Assembly (NCBI RefSeq): GCF_023845585.1
Contig: NZ_JAMQHS010000006.1
Coordinates: 230,142-294,141, forward strand
Source: Clostridium sp. CMCC3677
GTDB lineage: Bacteria; Bacillota; Clostridia; Clostridiales; Clostridiaceae
DNA: 64,000 bases
Reading direction: 5' to 3'
The notes beneath the pieces are model-generated. The model ran no database searches, had not been told where the DNA came from, and was given only the letters and a program-made list of their open reading frames with translations. This document shows, piece by piece, positions 33,996 through 42,920 of the stretch (its first letter is position 1; the number at the start of each line of letters is the position of its first letter). A program made the translations under genes and the position numbers.

Positions 33996-35090
33996 TTGAC
34001 GTCTTATCGTAAGATAACAACAAAAGATATTGCTGACTATGCTGGGGTTTCTCAATCAACTGTTTCAATGGTGTTGAATAATAGACCCGATGTTTCTTTT
34101 TCTTATGAAACAAGAGAAAAAGTTCTTAACGCTACAAAAGTTCTAGGATATGAAAAAAATAAAAATAAAAAGACATGTAGTGATACAGTTTTATCAAAGC
34201 TTATTATAATAATGTGTCCATCTCTTTCTAATTTGTATTATACTATGCTGATACATTCTATTACTGAGCAAGCAAATAAACATGGATATTCTATATTTAT
34301 AGCACCTACAATGAGAAATCCTAAGCTTGAAAAACATTATTTAAATATGTATTCAAATCTTAAAGTAGCTGGGATTATATATTTATATCAATCTACTTTA
34401 GTTTCACAAATAAAAGACTTAGTTTCTTCTGCTCCTGTTGTCTTGATTAGTGATAAAAATGAAGATTTAGACTTAGATTCTGTAGAATTAAATAGCCATA
34501 AAACAGGTTATATTATAGGTGAACATCTATTATCTCTTGGACATAAAAAAGTAGCTTATATTTCTACTCCACTACTTGCACATGAAATCCCAAGAATTCA
34601 AAGACTTAATGGATTGAAAAAAAGCTTTTATGATCACAATGTTGATATCGATAACATTATAATAAAAAATGAAGACATTCAAAATACTACTAAGTATCCT
34701 TTAGATAAAACTGAATATTTAACAGGATATAACTTAACAAAAAAATTATTAGCAGAAAAAACTGATGTAACAGCCTTTATTGGAACTAATGATATGGTAG
34801 CTATTGGAATTATGGATGCGTTAACAGAAATGAAATATAAAATACCAAATGATTTTTCAGTCTGTGGTTTTGATAATACCCTATTATCATCTTTGCAAAA
34901 AATATCTTTAACAACAGTTGATCATGCTATAGAAAATAAAGGTACTGAAGGTGTTAATATTATATTGAAAAAAATAAATAGTAAATCTTCAAATTCACAA
35001 AACAGATCTTGCATTATGAGACTAGAATATGAACCTTTTATCGTTAAAAGAAACAGTACAGGAATTGCACGAACTACAAAACTATATTAA
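33996..35090 (+). CDS. LacI-family transcriptional regulator
   Basis: About 364 residues: N-terminal LacI helix-turn-helix (TTKDIADYAGVSQSTVSMVLNN) and a periplasmic-binding-protein-like sugar domain. I choose the TTG at 33996 because AAAGGAGTG lies 7 bases upstream and the DNA-binding domain then starts normally; an upstream in-frame TTG has no RBS. It is divergent from the AraM-AraL fusion and araB genes, suggesting control by a pentose or polyol. The effector is not known. Confidence 0.9.
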   Translation: MTSYRKITTKDIADYAGVSQSTVSMVLNNRPDVSFSYETREKVLNATKVLGYEKNKNKKTCSDTVLSKLIIIMCPSLSNLYYTMLIHSITEQANKHGYSIFIAPTMRNPKLEKHYLNMYSNLKVAGIIYLYQSTLVSQIKDLVSSAPVVLISDKNEDLDLDSVELNSHKTGYIIGEHLLSLGHKKVAYISTPLLAHEIPRIQRLNGLKKSFYDHNVDIDNIIIKNEDIQNTTKYPLDKTEYLTGYNLTKKLLAEKTDVTAFIGTNDMVAIGIMDALTEMKYKIPNDFSVCGFDNTLLSSLQKISLTTVDHAIENKGTEGVNIILKKINSKSSNSQNRSCIMRLEYEPFIVKRNSTGIARTTKLY

Positions 35091-35184
35091 AAAATTATTT
35101 TAGCCCTATAATTTTATATTTAATATTTCTGATAAATTCAACATTTATTAATAGTTTTTAAATATATGGCATTATTTTTAAAAT

Positions 35185-35493
35185 TTATGTAACTACGAAT
35201 AACATTAAATCAAAAAAATTATTGCTTACCACAAGCTTAGGTTTTATGTTATAAGTTTCTAGCAATGTTTTAACCCCACCACAATGATCATAATGAGCAT
35301 GACTTAAAACTAAAATATCAGTATTTGTAAGATCAATATTTAATTTTTTAGCATTTTCAATAAAATCTCCTGTTTTTCCAGTATCGAACAATACATTACA
35401 ATTACTTCCTTCAATAAACATAGAAAGTCCATGTTCATTTTTCAGCTTCTCATATTTGTCCTGAGTATTTTCTATTAATGTGGTTATTCTAAT
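35185..35493 (-). pseudogene. Truncated paralog of the MBL-fold gene at 12635-13498
   Basis: About 90 codons match the N-terminal third of the intact MBL-fold protein, including LSHAHYDHCGGVK and LLETYNIKPKL. The start codon of the intact gene is ATT here, so no initiation at the normal place, and homology ends after the SNNFF segment, where an unrelated short tail reaches a stop. An internal ATG could make 78 residues, but the enzyme would lack most metal ligands. A duplicated and decayed remnant. Confidence 0.85.
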
Positions 35494-35660
35494 AAAGTTA
35501 TTTTAATGTTAATAGACCTAAATATTAAATGAGGATTTTTCATAATTGAAATATCCTCATTTAAATATAAAATCCAATTTTTATAAGAGAAGCAAGGTTT
35601 ATAATCTACTAAATTTATCATGTCACATTACAAAATATAATATATAATCCTAAAAATATA

Positions 35661-37529
35661 CTATTTTATTTTTAAAGCTCTAATAGCATTTAGAATTGCA
35701 ATTACGGATACCCCAACATCTGCAAATACTGCTTCCCACATATTAGCTAGTCCAAATGCACCTAGCATTAAAACAACAGCTTTTACAACTAGTGCAAATG
35801 CAATATTCTCACCTACAATTTTTAATGTCTTACGTGCTATTTTAACTACAGTAGCTATTTTTTGAGGATTATCATCCATTAATACAATGTCAGCAGCTTC
35901 TATAGCAGCGTCTGAACCCATGCTTCCCATTGCTATCCCAATATCTGCACGTGATAAAACAGGTGCATCATTTATTCCATCTCCAGTGAAAGCTAATTTT
36001 TGTTTAGATGGTAACTGATTTAAAAGCATCTCAACCTTTTCAACTTTGTCTGCTGGCATTAATTCTGCATAAACTACATCGATTCCTAATTTTTCAGTTA
36101 CTGCCATACCAACTTCTTCTTTGTCACCAGTTAGCATAACAGTTTTCTTTACACCAAGTTTTTTCAATTCCTTAATTGCTAAATGTGATTCTTCCTTAAT
36201 AGTATCAGAAATTACAATACTTCCAATATACTCTTCATCTATTGCAACATATACTATCGTTCCCATACTATTGCATTGTAAATAAAATACGTTCATATCT
36301 TTCATTAATTTATTATTACCTACAAGAATAGTGTGATTAGCAATATTTGCTTTTATACCACGTCCTGATATCTCCTCTACATCTTTCACTAATTCAAGAT
36401 CTAATTCCTCACCATAAGCCTCTTTAATTGATTTTGAAATTGGATGATCTGAATAACATTCTGCTAATGCAGCATATTTTAATAACATTTCTTTACTTAC
36501 ACCAGCTGCATTAATCTCTGAAACTTTGAAATCTCCTTTAGTTAAAGTTCCAGTTTTATCAAACACGATAGTGTCCATTTTAGCAAGTACTTGTAAATAG
36601 TTGCTTCCTTTTACCAATATTCCAGATTTAGAAGCTGCCCCTATGCCACCAAAAAAGCTAAGTGGTACAGAAATTACTAAAGCACATGGACATGATATTA
36701 CAAGAAATATACAAGCACGTCCAATCCACTCTGACCAATTATAACCTAATATTAAAGGTGGAAATAATGCAAGAATTAAAGCTGAATAAACAACTATAGG
36801 AGTATAATATCTTGCAAATTTAGTAATGAAATTTTCAACTTCTGCCTTTTTACTGCTTGCATTTTCAACTAAATCTAATATTTTAGATACAGTAGAATCA
36901 TCGAACTCTTTAGTAACTTTAACTTTTATTAATCCATTAGTATTTACACAACCACTAATAATTTCATCACCAGCATTAACTTTCCTTGGAACTGATTCTC
37001 CAGTTAATGCAGCAGTGTCAATCATTGAACTTCCTGAAACTACAATTCCATCTAATGGAATTCTCTCTCCAGCTTTAATAACAATTATATCTCCTATAGA
37101 AACATCATCTGGATCAACTTGTTCAAGCTGTCCACCTTTTTCAACATTAGCATACTCAGGACATATATTCATCAATTCTGTGATGGATTGTCTTGAACGA
37201 TTAACTGCATATGTTTGAAAAAACTCTCCTATTTGATAAAACAACATAACTGCAACTGCTTCTGAATACTCTCCAATTCCAAATGCACCAAATGTAGCTA
37301 CACACATCAAAAAGTTTTCATCAAAAACTTGTCCATGTGTAATATTTAAAACAGCTTTATATATAATGTCCCATCCAATTAAAGCATATGGAATTAAAAA
37401 TAAAATAGACATATAAATTTTAGGTAGATTATATGGTAGTACACTAAAATGATGAATGCATATCAATAAAATATATATGATTGCAGTTAATACAATTCGT
37501 GTAACCATTACCTTTTGCTTCTTACTCAT
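35661..37529 (-). CDS. Heavy-metal P1B-type ATPase (Zn/Cd/Co/Pb class)
   Basis: A 622-residue exporter. Membrane metal site SCPCALVIS, phosphorylation site DKTGTLTKG, actuator motif LTGESVP, and ATP-binding TGDGINDAPVL are intact. The SCPC motif and C-terminal membrane segments place it with CadA/ZntA-like exporters rather than copper pumps. There is no N-terminal HMA domain; a separate 73-residue HMA protein encoded 9 bases upstream probably supplies it. An ArsR/SmtB-type operator lies upstream of the pair. It exports toxic divalent metals; the exact metal is unknown. Confidence 0.93.
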   Translation of the reverse strand: MSKKQKVMVTRIVLTAIIYILLICIHHFSVLPYNLPKIYMSILFLIPYALIGWDIIYKAVLNITHGQVFDENFLMCVATFGAFGIGEYSEAVAVMLFYQIGEFFQTYAVNRSRQSITELMNICPEYANVEKGGQLEQVDPDDVSIGDIIVIKAGERIPLDGIVVSGSSMIDTAALTGESVPRKVNAGDEIISGCVNTNGLIKVKVTKEFDDSTVSKILDLVENASSKKAEVENFITKFARYYTPIVVYSALILALFPPLILGYNWSEWIGRACIFLVISCPCALVISVPLSFFGGIGAASKSGILVKGSNYLQVLAKMDTIVFDKTGTLTKGDFKVSEINAAGVSKEMLLKYAALAECYSDHPISKSIKEAYGEELDLELVKDVEEISGRGIKANIANHTILVGNNKLMKDMNVFYLQCNSMGTIVYVAIDEEYIGSIVISDTIKEESHLAIKELKKLGVKKTVMLTGDKEEVGMAVTEKLGIDVVYAELMPADKVEKVEMLLNQLPSKQKLAFTGDGINDAPVLSRADIGIAMGSMGSDAAIEAADIVLMDDNPQKIATVVKIARKTLKIVGENIAFALVVKAVVLMLGAFGLANMWEAVFADVGVSVIAILNAIRALKIK

Positions 37530-37538
37530 CTCTATCCC

Positions 37539-37760
37539 CTACTCTAACACAATAGTACAATCTGATTCTACTTTTTTACATACAGAAACCACATTCTTCA
37601 TGATTTCATCGAATCTCTCATCATCTGCATTAATTGTAAGCTTTTGTGCCATAAAACTTATACTTGCTTCATTAACACCTTCAATTTTATTAATAGCATT
37701 CTCCATCTTTGCAGCACAATTTGCACAGTCTAAATCCTTTAATTTAAATTTTTTCTTCAT
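37539..37760 (-). CDS. Free-standing heavy-metal-associated (HMA) domain protein
   Basis: A 73-residue protein with the HMA metal motif in LDCANCAAKMENAI (Cys-x-x-Cys) and the ferredoxin-like beta-alpha-beta pattern. I choose the ATG at 37760, preceded by AAGGAGAG; a frame extending to 37820 has no RBS and runs into a palindromic repeat. It is probably the metal-binding module of the adjacent ATPase, encoded separately, and may act as metallochaperone. Confidence 0.9.
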   Translation of the reverse strand: MKKKFKLKDLDCANCAAKMENAINKIEGVNEASISFMAQKLTINADDERFDEIMKNVVSVCKKVESDCTIVLE

Positions 37761-37788
37761 TCTAATCTCTCCTTCATTTTTTATTCTA

Positions 37789-37808
37789 CTATGTTTTAAA
37801 ACATAGTC
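37789..37808. repeat. Minimal palindromic remnant of a fold-back element
   Basis: ACTATGTTTTAAAACATAGT is a perfect 20-bp palindrome made of the two type A termini joined end to end. It lies in the 5' leader of the HMA-ATPase operon, where it can form a hairpin just before the RBS. Confidence 0.6.
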
Positions 37809-37864
37809 TTTTATTTCCATTGTAAATTTAAATTTGCATTAATATATAGTCATTTTATTATGTT

Positions 37865-37890
37865 ATCACATGAACATTTATTCATATGAT
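37865..37890 (-). promoter_or_regulatory. 12-2-12 ArsR/SmtB-type metal operator
   Basis: ATCACATGAACA and TATTCATATGAT flank a TT centre and form a near-perfect inverted repeat of the 12-2-12 type bound by ArsR/SmtB metal sensors such as CadC and SmtB. It lies about 100 bases upstream of the HMA-ATPase genes. The only ArsR-family gene in the window is arsR at 6674, so the sensor must be encoded elsewhere. The remaining DNA to 38043 is AT-rich with no gene. Confidence 0.65.
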
Positions 37891-38043
37891 AGGCAGAAAA
37901 ATTAACCATTAAATTATTAAAATACTTCCCCTTTCTGTGACATAAATTATTATCTAGTATACTAATATTATATATTTTTTCTCTTTATTGTCTGCTCCAA
38001 AAAAACAAATTTTAGCTCCATTTGGACATTTTGGTAAATAAAA

Positions 38044-38087
38044 AAAATAGCTTGTTCGTATATAAGACATATAGGGACAAGCTATTT
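38044..38087 (-). terminator. Terminator of the AraC-family gene
   Basis: AAATAGCTTGTTCG pairs with GGACAAGCTATTT. On the minus strand the stem is followed by a long T run (TATTTTTTTTATT). It lies about 70 bases downstream of the stop codon. Confidence 0.8.
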
Positions 38088-38156
38088 AAAATAAGAGTAA
38101 AGTTAATACATAACGTCTAATTAATCCTTTAAATACTAATGCTGTCATTATATCTT

Positions 38157-39128
38157 CTAAACATTTTTTCGATACTCTAAAGGACTTATACCCATAATCT
38201 TTTTAAAAACAGCTGCAAATTTACTTTGACTTTCATATCCAACACTTAAAGCCACGTCTGCTATACTATTTTTAGTCTGTCGTAAACTTATAGCTGCATT
38301 TTTAATTCGGTATTCCTTGATATATGATGCAATTGAAGTTCCATATACTCCTTTAAAATATGTTTTTAACGTTGTAGGACTTATACAATACATTTTGGCT
38401 AATTCTTCAATTGTATATCTACATTGCATATTTTCTGTAATAAATCTCTTTATTTGCTTAATTATTTCTACTTGATCCTTTGAATAATATTCTTTTTCTT
38501 CTTCTTCTTCTGAAGGATCTATAATACTTAAAAATACTAAAAGCTCTAAAACTTTTAACTTAAAATAAGCCTTTTGTACTGATTCTGGCACCGAATATAA
38601 CTCAGAAAATATATGTTCAATCTTATCTTTAGCTCTCATAATAAAACATTTATTATTATTACAAAATTTCTCTTTCAAACTATATATATCAATATTAACA
38701 TCCTTCAAAATTTCAGGTACTTTATTAATAATTTCATTCATATATATAATAACTGAAATCCCTTTATAATGCTTAAGTGGAAAACCAATTGTATCTGCAT
38801 GATTACTCATCATATTAATAGAAAGGTCACCTTCCCCCATATATAAAGAACTACCATCGAGCAATATACATTCTCCTCTTCCTTCTTTGCAATGATTTAT
38901 TTCAATTATATTATCGTATACTGGTACATCGCATAAACAAGTTGTTGCTTCAAATTCATTATATACCAATTCAATACCTGTAAATACTTTGTATACTGTC
39001 ATTAATCCAAGACCTTCATTACAATTCATTTTATATATAGTTCTATAATCATCCTTATCAAGTTTTTCAACAGAAGAGACTCTGTTTAAAAATTCATGAT
39101 CTTGAACAATATCTATTCCCTGCATCAT
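38157..39128 (-). CDS. AraC-family transcriptional regulator
   Basis: A 323-residue regulator with a sensor-like N-terminal region (about 1-205) and a C-terminal AraC DNA-binding domain of two helix-turn-helix motifs (YTIEELAKMYCISPTTLKTY and ISLRQTKNSIADVALSVGYES, then KFAAVFKKIMGISPLEYRK). The N-terminal region contains several cysteines and a CNNNKC segment but no named domain that I recognise. It lies between the metal ATPase operon and a MATE exporter gene in the same orientation and could control either one. Confidence 0.85.
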   Translation of the reverse strand: MMQGIDIVQDHEFLNRVSSVEKLDKDDYRTIYKMNCNEGLGLMTVYKVFTGIELVYNEFEATTCLCDVPVYDNIIEINHCKEGRGECILLDGSSLYMGEGDLSINMMSNHADTIGFPLKHYKGISVIIYMNEIINKVPEILKDVNIDIYSLKEKFCNNNKCFIMRAKDKIEHIFSELYSVPESVQKAYFKLKVLELLVFLSIIDPSEEEEEKEYYSKDQVEIIKQIKRFITENMQCRYTIEELAKMYCISPTTLKTYFKGVYGTSIASYIKEYRIKNAAISLRQTKNSIADVALSVGYESQSKFAAVFKKIMGISPLEYRKNV

Positions 39129-39274
39129 AAACTCTGCTACTCAAAACTTGTTATTTATTTTTGAATATTTTAATGAGTAGCTTCTCCTTCCTCTTTTTAA
39201 TTTCTTAATTTTATATTTTAAAGTTTTCTTTTATTACATATTAATTTCTTCTATAATTAATTACTTTTATTTGT

Positions 39275-39318
39275 CGCTATATTTTAATACAATATCAACA
39301 TTCACTTAAAGCATGTCC
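39275..39318. repeat. 44-bp fold-back element derivative
   Basis: A left terminus (CGCTATATTTTAA) is joined directly to a right arm (TACAATATCAACATTCAC, then TTAAAGCATGTCC). Flanks TTATTTGT and TTATTTAT match at 7 of 8 positions, suggesting an old target duplication around an internally deleted element. It lies between the MATE and AraC genes. Confidence 0.65.
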
Positions 39319-39328
39319 TTATTTATAT

Positions 39329-40699
39329 TTAAACTGCATCAAGATTTGCTTTAACATTTGTTTTTGATGATAAAGATTTAAATTCAAATATCATCATATA
39401 AATAGTAATTAAAACAAGTATTCCGTCATTTAAACCAATTGCCATCCAAATGCCTTTAAATCCAAGCCATTTTGGTAAAATCATAATAAGAGGAATAAAA
39501 AGTATTACTTGACGTAATAGTACTATAATACTTGCTTTTTTAGCTTTTCCTAATGATTGGAATAATGTAACAACCATTATGAAAACTCCAAGGAAAATAT
39601 AAGTACTAAACATAATTCTAAAATTAGATAGTCCTTGTTGGATTATATCAGGCTCTTTAATAAATAATGCTAGAACTGTTCCTGGTGCAATTTCAACTGG
39701 TAAATAGAAAACTAAAGATAATACAAGTGCACTTGCAATAAACACTAATGTCATAGTTTTTACTCTATCATATTTTCCAGCACCGTAATTAGTACCTGCA
39801 ACAGGTTGGAAACCTTGACTAATTCCCCATAATGGAATAAATGAAAATGTTTGAACTCTTAAGGCAGCTCCTAATAAAATTTGAGAAGTTCCTCCACCAT
39901 ACTTTGAAGCACTATGAAAAATAAATGTTTGATATAATAATGTCATTACTTGCATAAGCATTGCTGAAAGTCCAACTGCAAATATTTCAGGTAAAATATT
40001 CATAGCCAATTTAATTTTATTAATTTTTAAATTTTCGCTTTTTCTTACAAAATACATTAAGGTAACAATAGCTTGTATAAATTGTGAAATTATAGTAGCA
40101 TAAGCTGCGCCTTCAATTCCCATATTAAATTTATTAAATATACTTATTAAGATTGGATCAAGAATTATATTTAAAACAGCTCCACTACCTACAATCAGCA
40201 TTGATTGTTTTAATGCTCCTTCTCCTCTCATTACCATATTAGCACTTTGAAAGAAATTTACAAATAATGAACCAATAAATATAATTTTAAGATAGCGAAC
40301 AGCGCCATTTAAAATCTCACCTTCAGCACCCGTAACTGATAATATTTGTTTTGTAAAAATAATGCCAACTACAGTAATTATAAGTGATAATATAAATACA
40401 ATCATTATAAGATTTCCCATAATGGAATCAATTGTTTTTTGATCTTTTTTACCAATAGCTCTTGATAATACTGATGCAGAACCAACTCCTATAAGTGTTG
40501 CAACTCCACTATTAATTAATGTGAATGGATATGAAATTGAGATAGCTCCCATTGCAGTTGAACCAATCATCTGTCCTGCAAATACTGCATCCATCAAATT
40601 ATAAAGACCTACTACAAGCATACCTAAAACAGCTGGTATACTTAATGAAAGCATAAGTTTAAATGGTGATTCTGTAAGTAATTTTGTTCTATTATTCAT
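39329..40699 (-). CDS. MATE-family efflux transporter
   Basis: A 456-residue exporter with twelve predicted helices arranged as two repeats; the start LTESPFKLMLSLSIPAVLGMLVVGLYNLMDAVFAGQMIG is the standard MATE opening, and GISQGFQPVAGTNYGAGKYDRV in the second half is the matching family signature. It uses a sodium or proton gradient to expel cationic drugs or metabolites; the substrate is unknown. RBS AAAGGAG. An AraC regulator gene lies downstream. Confidence 0.92.
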   Translation of the reverse strand: MNNRTKLLTESPFKLMLSLSIPAVLGMLVVGLYNLMDAVFAGQMIGSTAMGAISISYPFTLINSGVATLIGVGSASVLSRAIGKKDQKTIDSIMGNLIMIVFILSLIITVVGIIFTKQILSVTGAEGEILNGAVRYLKIIFIGSLFVNFFQSANMVMRGEGALKQSMLIVGSGAVLNIILDPILISIFNKFNMGIEGAAYATIISQFIQAIVTLMYFVRKSENLKINKIKLAMNILPEIFAVGLSAMLMQVMTLLYQTFIFHSASKYGGGTSQILLGAALRVQTFSFIPLWGISQGFQPVAGTNYGAGKYDRVKTMTLVFIASALVLSLVFYLPVEIAPGTVLALFIKEPDIIQQGLSNFRIMFSTYIFLGVFIMVVTLFQSLGKAKKASIIVLLRQVILFIPLIMILPKWLGFKGIWMAIGLNDGILVLITIYMMIFEFKSLSSKTNVKANLDAV

Positions 40700-40726
40700 T
40701 TTAATCTCCTTTTTATTTAACTTTTT

Positions 40727-40952
40727 AACTATGTTTTAAGTGAATGTTGATATTATAGTATAAGGGCGAACTGGCATTGGAATTTGCTTTTTTAGAACCC
40801 TTAATGAAGATTTGTCAAATTAATTGCTTGTCAACAATCTTTGATTGGGAGCATGCATTAATTGGACTAAGCTTTATTTTAGTGTTCTTAAAGTAAATTC
40901 CCCTGTCCATGAGCTTTATACTATAATATCAACACTATTTTAAAACATAGCG
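40727..40952. mobile_element. Fold-back MITE-like element, type A copy 3 (226 bp)
   Basis: Flanked by the exact 8-bp repeat AACTTTTT (40719-40726 and 40953-40960). The terminal dinucleotides are altered (AA at the left, CG at the right, instead of GG and CC), but the arms and core match copy 1 in the same order. It is inserted between the MATE gene and the feo remnant. Confidence 0.88.
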
Positions 40953-40985
40953 AACTTTTTATAGTTTTTAATTAATAACTAATCT

Positions 40986-41204
40986 TTATTTGCAATTTTT
41001 AGATGCACAATTTGAGCAATTGCAATTACAAAACTTCCCTCTTTTAATATCTTTAATTTTTCTTTGTATAATCCAAATAGTGTATGACAATATTGAAAGT
41101 GTAGAAATCATTCCTAAAGATTCCAAATGTTTTTCTACATTCAATGGCAAATTTAACTGTTCGATAGCATACGTATTATCTATTTTTCCTTCTGCTAAAT
41201 TCAT
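40986..41204 (-). pseudogene. Chimeric feo remnant: FeoA start joined to FeoB-associated Cys-rich tail
   Basis: The 72-residue frame begins like FeoA (MNLAEGKIDNTYAIEQLNLP, then LESLGM at 28-32) but switches after about residue 33 to a single membrane helix and a basic, cysteine-rich tail (FCNCNCSNCASKNCK), as in the small FeoB-associated Cys-rich membrane proteins that usually follow feoB. The simplest reading is an in-frame deletion that removed most of feoA, all of feoB and the start of the small gene. A strong Fur box remains upstream and the RBS (AGGCGG) is present, so the fusion may still be expressed. Confidence 0.7.
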
Positions 41205-41295
41205 AATATTACCGCCTATACTTTCATTTATAAATTTTAAATTATATAAATAAAATAATTAATTGTCCTTAATAAAATAAATCTTTTTCAAATTC

Positions 41296-41314
41296 GATAA
41301 TGATAATTATTATC
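41296..41314 (-). promoter_or_regulatory. Fur box upstream of the feo remnant
   Basis: GATAATGATAATTATTATC matches the classical 19-bp Fur consensus at all but one position. It lies about 90 bases upstream of the FeoA-like start, in the right place to repress an iron-transport operon when iron is plentiful. Confidence 0.85.
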
Positions 41315-41416
41315 TTCATAATATTAGTTTAGACCATAATAATTAATTTGTACGCTCTACATTGACATTGTTTAGTCCCGTTTAGACATATATTTTTTAA
41401 ATGAAAAAATGATAAA

Positions 41417-41454
41417 TTAAACAATCTTAGTTTTTCTCTAACCAAGATTGTTTA
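41417..41454. terminator. Hairpin terminator downstream of a decayed gene
   Basis: ATTAAACAATCTT and AAGATTGTTTAAT form a strong stem with T-rich flanks on the minus strand. It lies just after the stop codon of the degraded reading frame at 41471-41722. Confidence 0.7.
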
Positions 41455-41470
41455 ATTTTCTCTTTATTTT

Positions 41471-41722
41471 CTAAATATCATTAACTGTCAAACCATTTCT
41501 ATTGTTTGATTCTACTAATTGAGGTTTTCCAAGAATATCTGAAATTTCTATCCATAATTGACAAGCTGTCAATTGATATTGCATTTGCATAGTTTGAGAT
41601 TTTTTATCTTTTATTACTTTTTCAAAATTTGATAAAGCTCTTTCAATCCCTAATGGTCATATATATTCATAAACATTTTTGTATGTCATATCACATGCAT
41701 TACTTATTAATTCAGTAGAACA
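41471..41722 (-). pseudogene. Decayed coding fragment of unknown family
   Basis: One minus-strand frame reads coherently for about 84 codons (segments such as ISNACDMTYKNVYEY, LGIERALSNFEKVIKDK and QYQLTACQLWIEISDILGK) and ends at a natural stop followed by a terminator. It is interrupted by a TGA between EYI and PLG, where a Trp codon is likely to have mutated, and has no RBS or start. I do not recognise the family. Confidence 0.55.
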
Positions 41723-41881
41723 CACTTAGTTTATTACTACATAAAATGAAAGCAACTCAATGTAATATTTTACCTCAAAAGTGAAATTATTTAAAAATAA
41801 ATAATTATTTAAATTTTCAAAATATTTTCCGAATTGTGAAAACATACTTGTTTTTTAATTTAAATCTGCTACAATATAAGT

Positions 41882-42049
41882 AGAGTTAGTAATGAACTTA
41901 AATGCAAATATATTCTCATTGGAATATATAAAAATTTCATTTGAAACTATTTGGAAACAATAAATTACGACTCCTTTTTAATATTATTTAAAAAAAGCAA
42001 TGCTCACTATGTTAAAAGATATCTTTAATGTAGTGAGCATTGTTTTTTT
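41882..42049 (+). ncRNA. Candidate small RNA (promoter-hairpins-terminator)
   Basis: TTGTTT (41848-41853) and TACAAT (41870-41875), 16 bp apart, make a plausible promoter. The following 170 bases have no good reading frame, contain a hairpin (ATATATTC / GAATATAT) and end in a strong intrinsic terminator (GCAATGCTCACTA / TAGTGAGCATTG, then seven T). The unit ends before the ZIP transporter gene. It matches no RNA family I can identify. The terminator is certain; the transcript is inference. Confidence 0.4.
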
Positions 42050-42137
42050 ATTCTTAAACATATCTATTTTTTTGTAATTTTCTTATAACTTTAAGAATAT
42101 ATAAAAATATAGCAATAATTAAAGAGGTGTAAAATAA

Positions 42138-42920
42138 ATGACTAATAATGCATATATTGCCTTATTACTTTCTTTTTTTGCTGGAATTTCAACAGTATTA
42201 GGTGCTGTTGTTGTATTATTTATAAAGAAAAAAAGTGATAAAATAATTACTTTTGCTCTTGGATTTTCTTCAGGAGTAATGATTTGCGTTTCTTTTACTG
42301 ACTTGTTTCCTCATGCTGAAGAAACATTAGTAAAATATTATGGAAATGTCTATGGTGTATTGCTAACAATCTTTTATATGCTAAGTGGTGTAATATTTGC
42401 TATGCTTGTTGATAAATTTGTTCCACATGAATCTAAAAATATAAATGAGCATGATAGTAATAAGCATTTAAATCTTTTTCGAGTAGGATTTGTATCAATG
42501 ATTGCAATTACACTACATAATTTTCCTGAAGGTATTGCTACCTTTATGTCAAGTTATCAAAATATCACATTAGGAATGTCTATTTCTTTAGCCATAGCTA
42601 TGCATAATATACCTGAAGGTATTGCTGTTGCTATGCCAATTTACTACTCTACTGGTAGTAAGGGAAAAGCATTTAAATACACATTGTATTCTGGTTTATC
42701 AGAACCTTTAGGGGCTCTTGTTTCTTTTTTTATTTTAAAACCATTTATTAATGATTTTATTTTAGGTTTAATTTTTGCATTTGTAATGGGAATAATGCTA
42801 TATATATCTTTTGAAGAGTTAATTCCATCTTCTCGTCAATATGGATATAACAATTTATCTTTATACTCAATTTTTTTAGGAATATGTATAATGCCGATAA
42901 CCCATATTTTCTTAAATTGA
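42138..42920 (+). CDS. ZIP-family metal transporter (ZupT-like)
   Basis: A 260-residue importer with about eight helices. The paired metal-site helices read ALTLHNFPEG-like (AITLHNFPEGIATF) and AMHNIPEGIAVA, the hallmark of ZIP proteins, plus SGLSEPLGALV. A His-rich loop between helices 3 and 4 (FVPHESKNINEHDSNKH) may bind metal. It probably takes up zinc, iron or other divalent metals. RBS AAAGAGGTG. A small-RNA-like unit lies upstream and a bidirectional terminator follows. Confidence 0.92.
   Translation: MTNNAYIALLLSFFAGISTVLGAVVVLFIKKKSDKIITFALGFSSGVMICVSFTDLFPHAEETLVKYYGNVYGVLLTIFYMLSGVIFAMLVDKFVPHESKNINEHDSNKHLNLFRVGFVSMIAITLHNFPEGIATFMSSYQNITLGMSISLAIAMHNIPEGIAVAMPIYYSTGSKGKAFKYTLYSGLSEPLGALVSFFILKPFINDFILGLIFAFVMGIMLYISFEELIPSSRQYGYNNLSLYSIFLGICIMPITHIFLN

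Noticed and set aside
37761..37820. Twenty extra N-terminal codons for the HMA protein
   Set aside because: The extended frame has no RBS and reads through the MITE palindrome, while AAGGAGAG fits the ATG at 37760.
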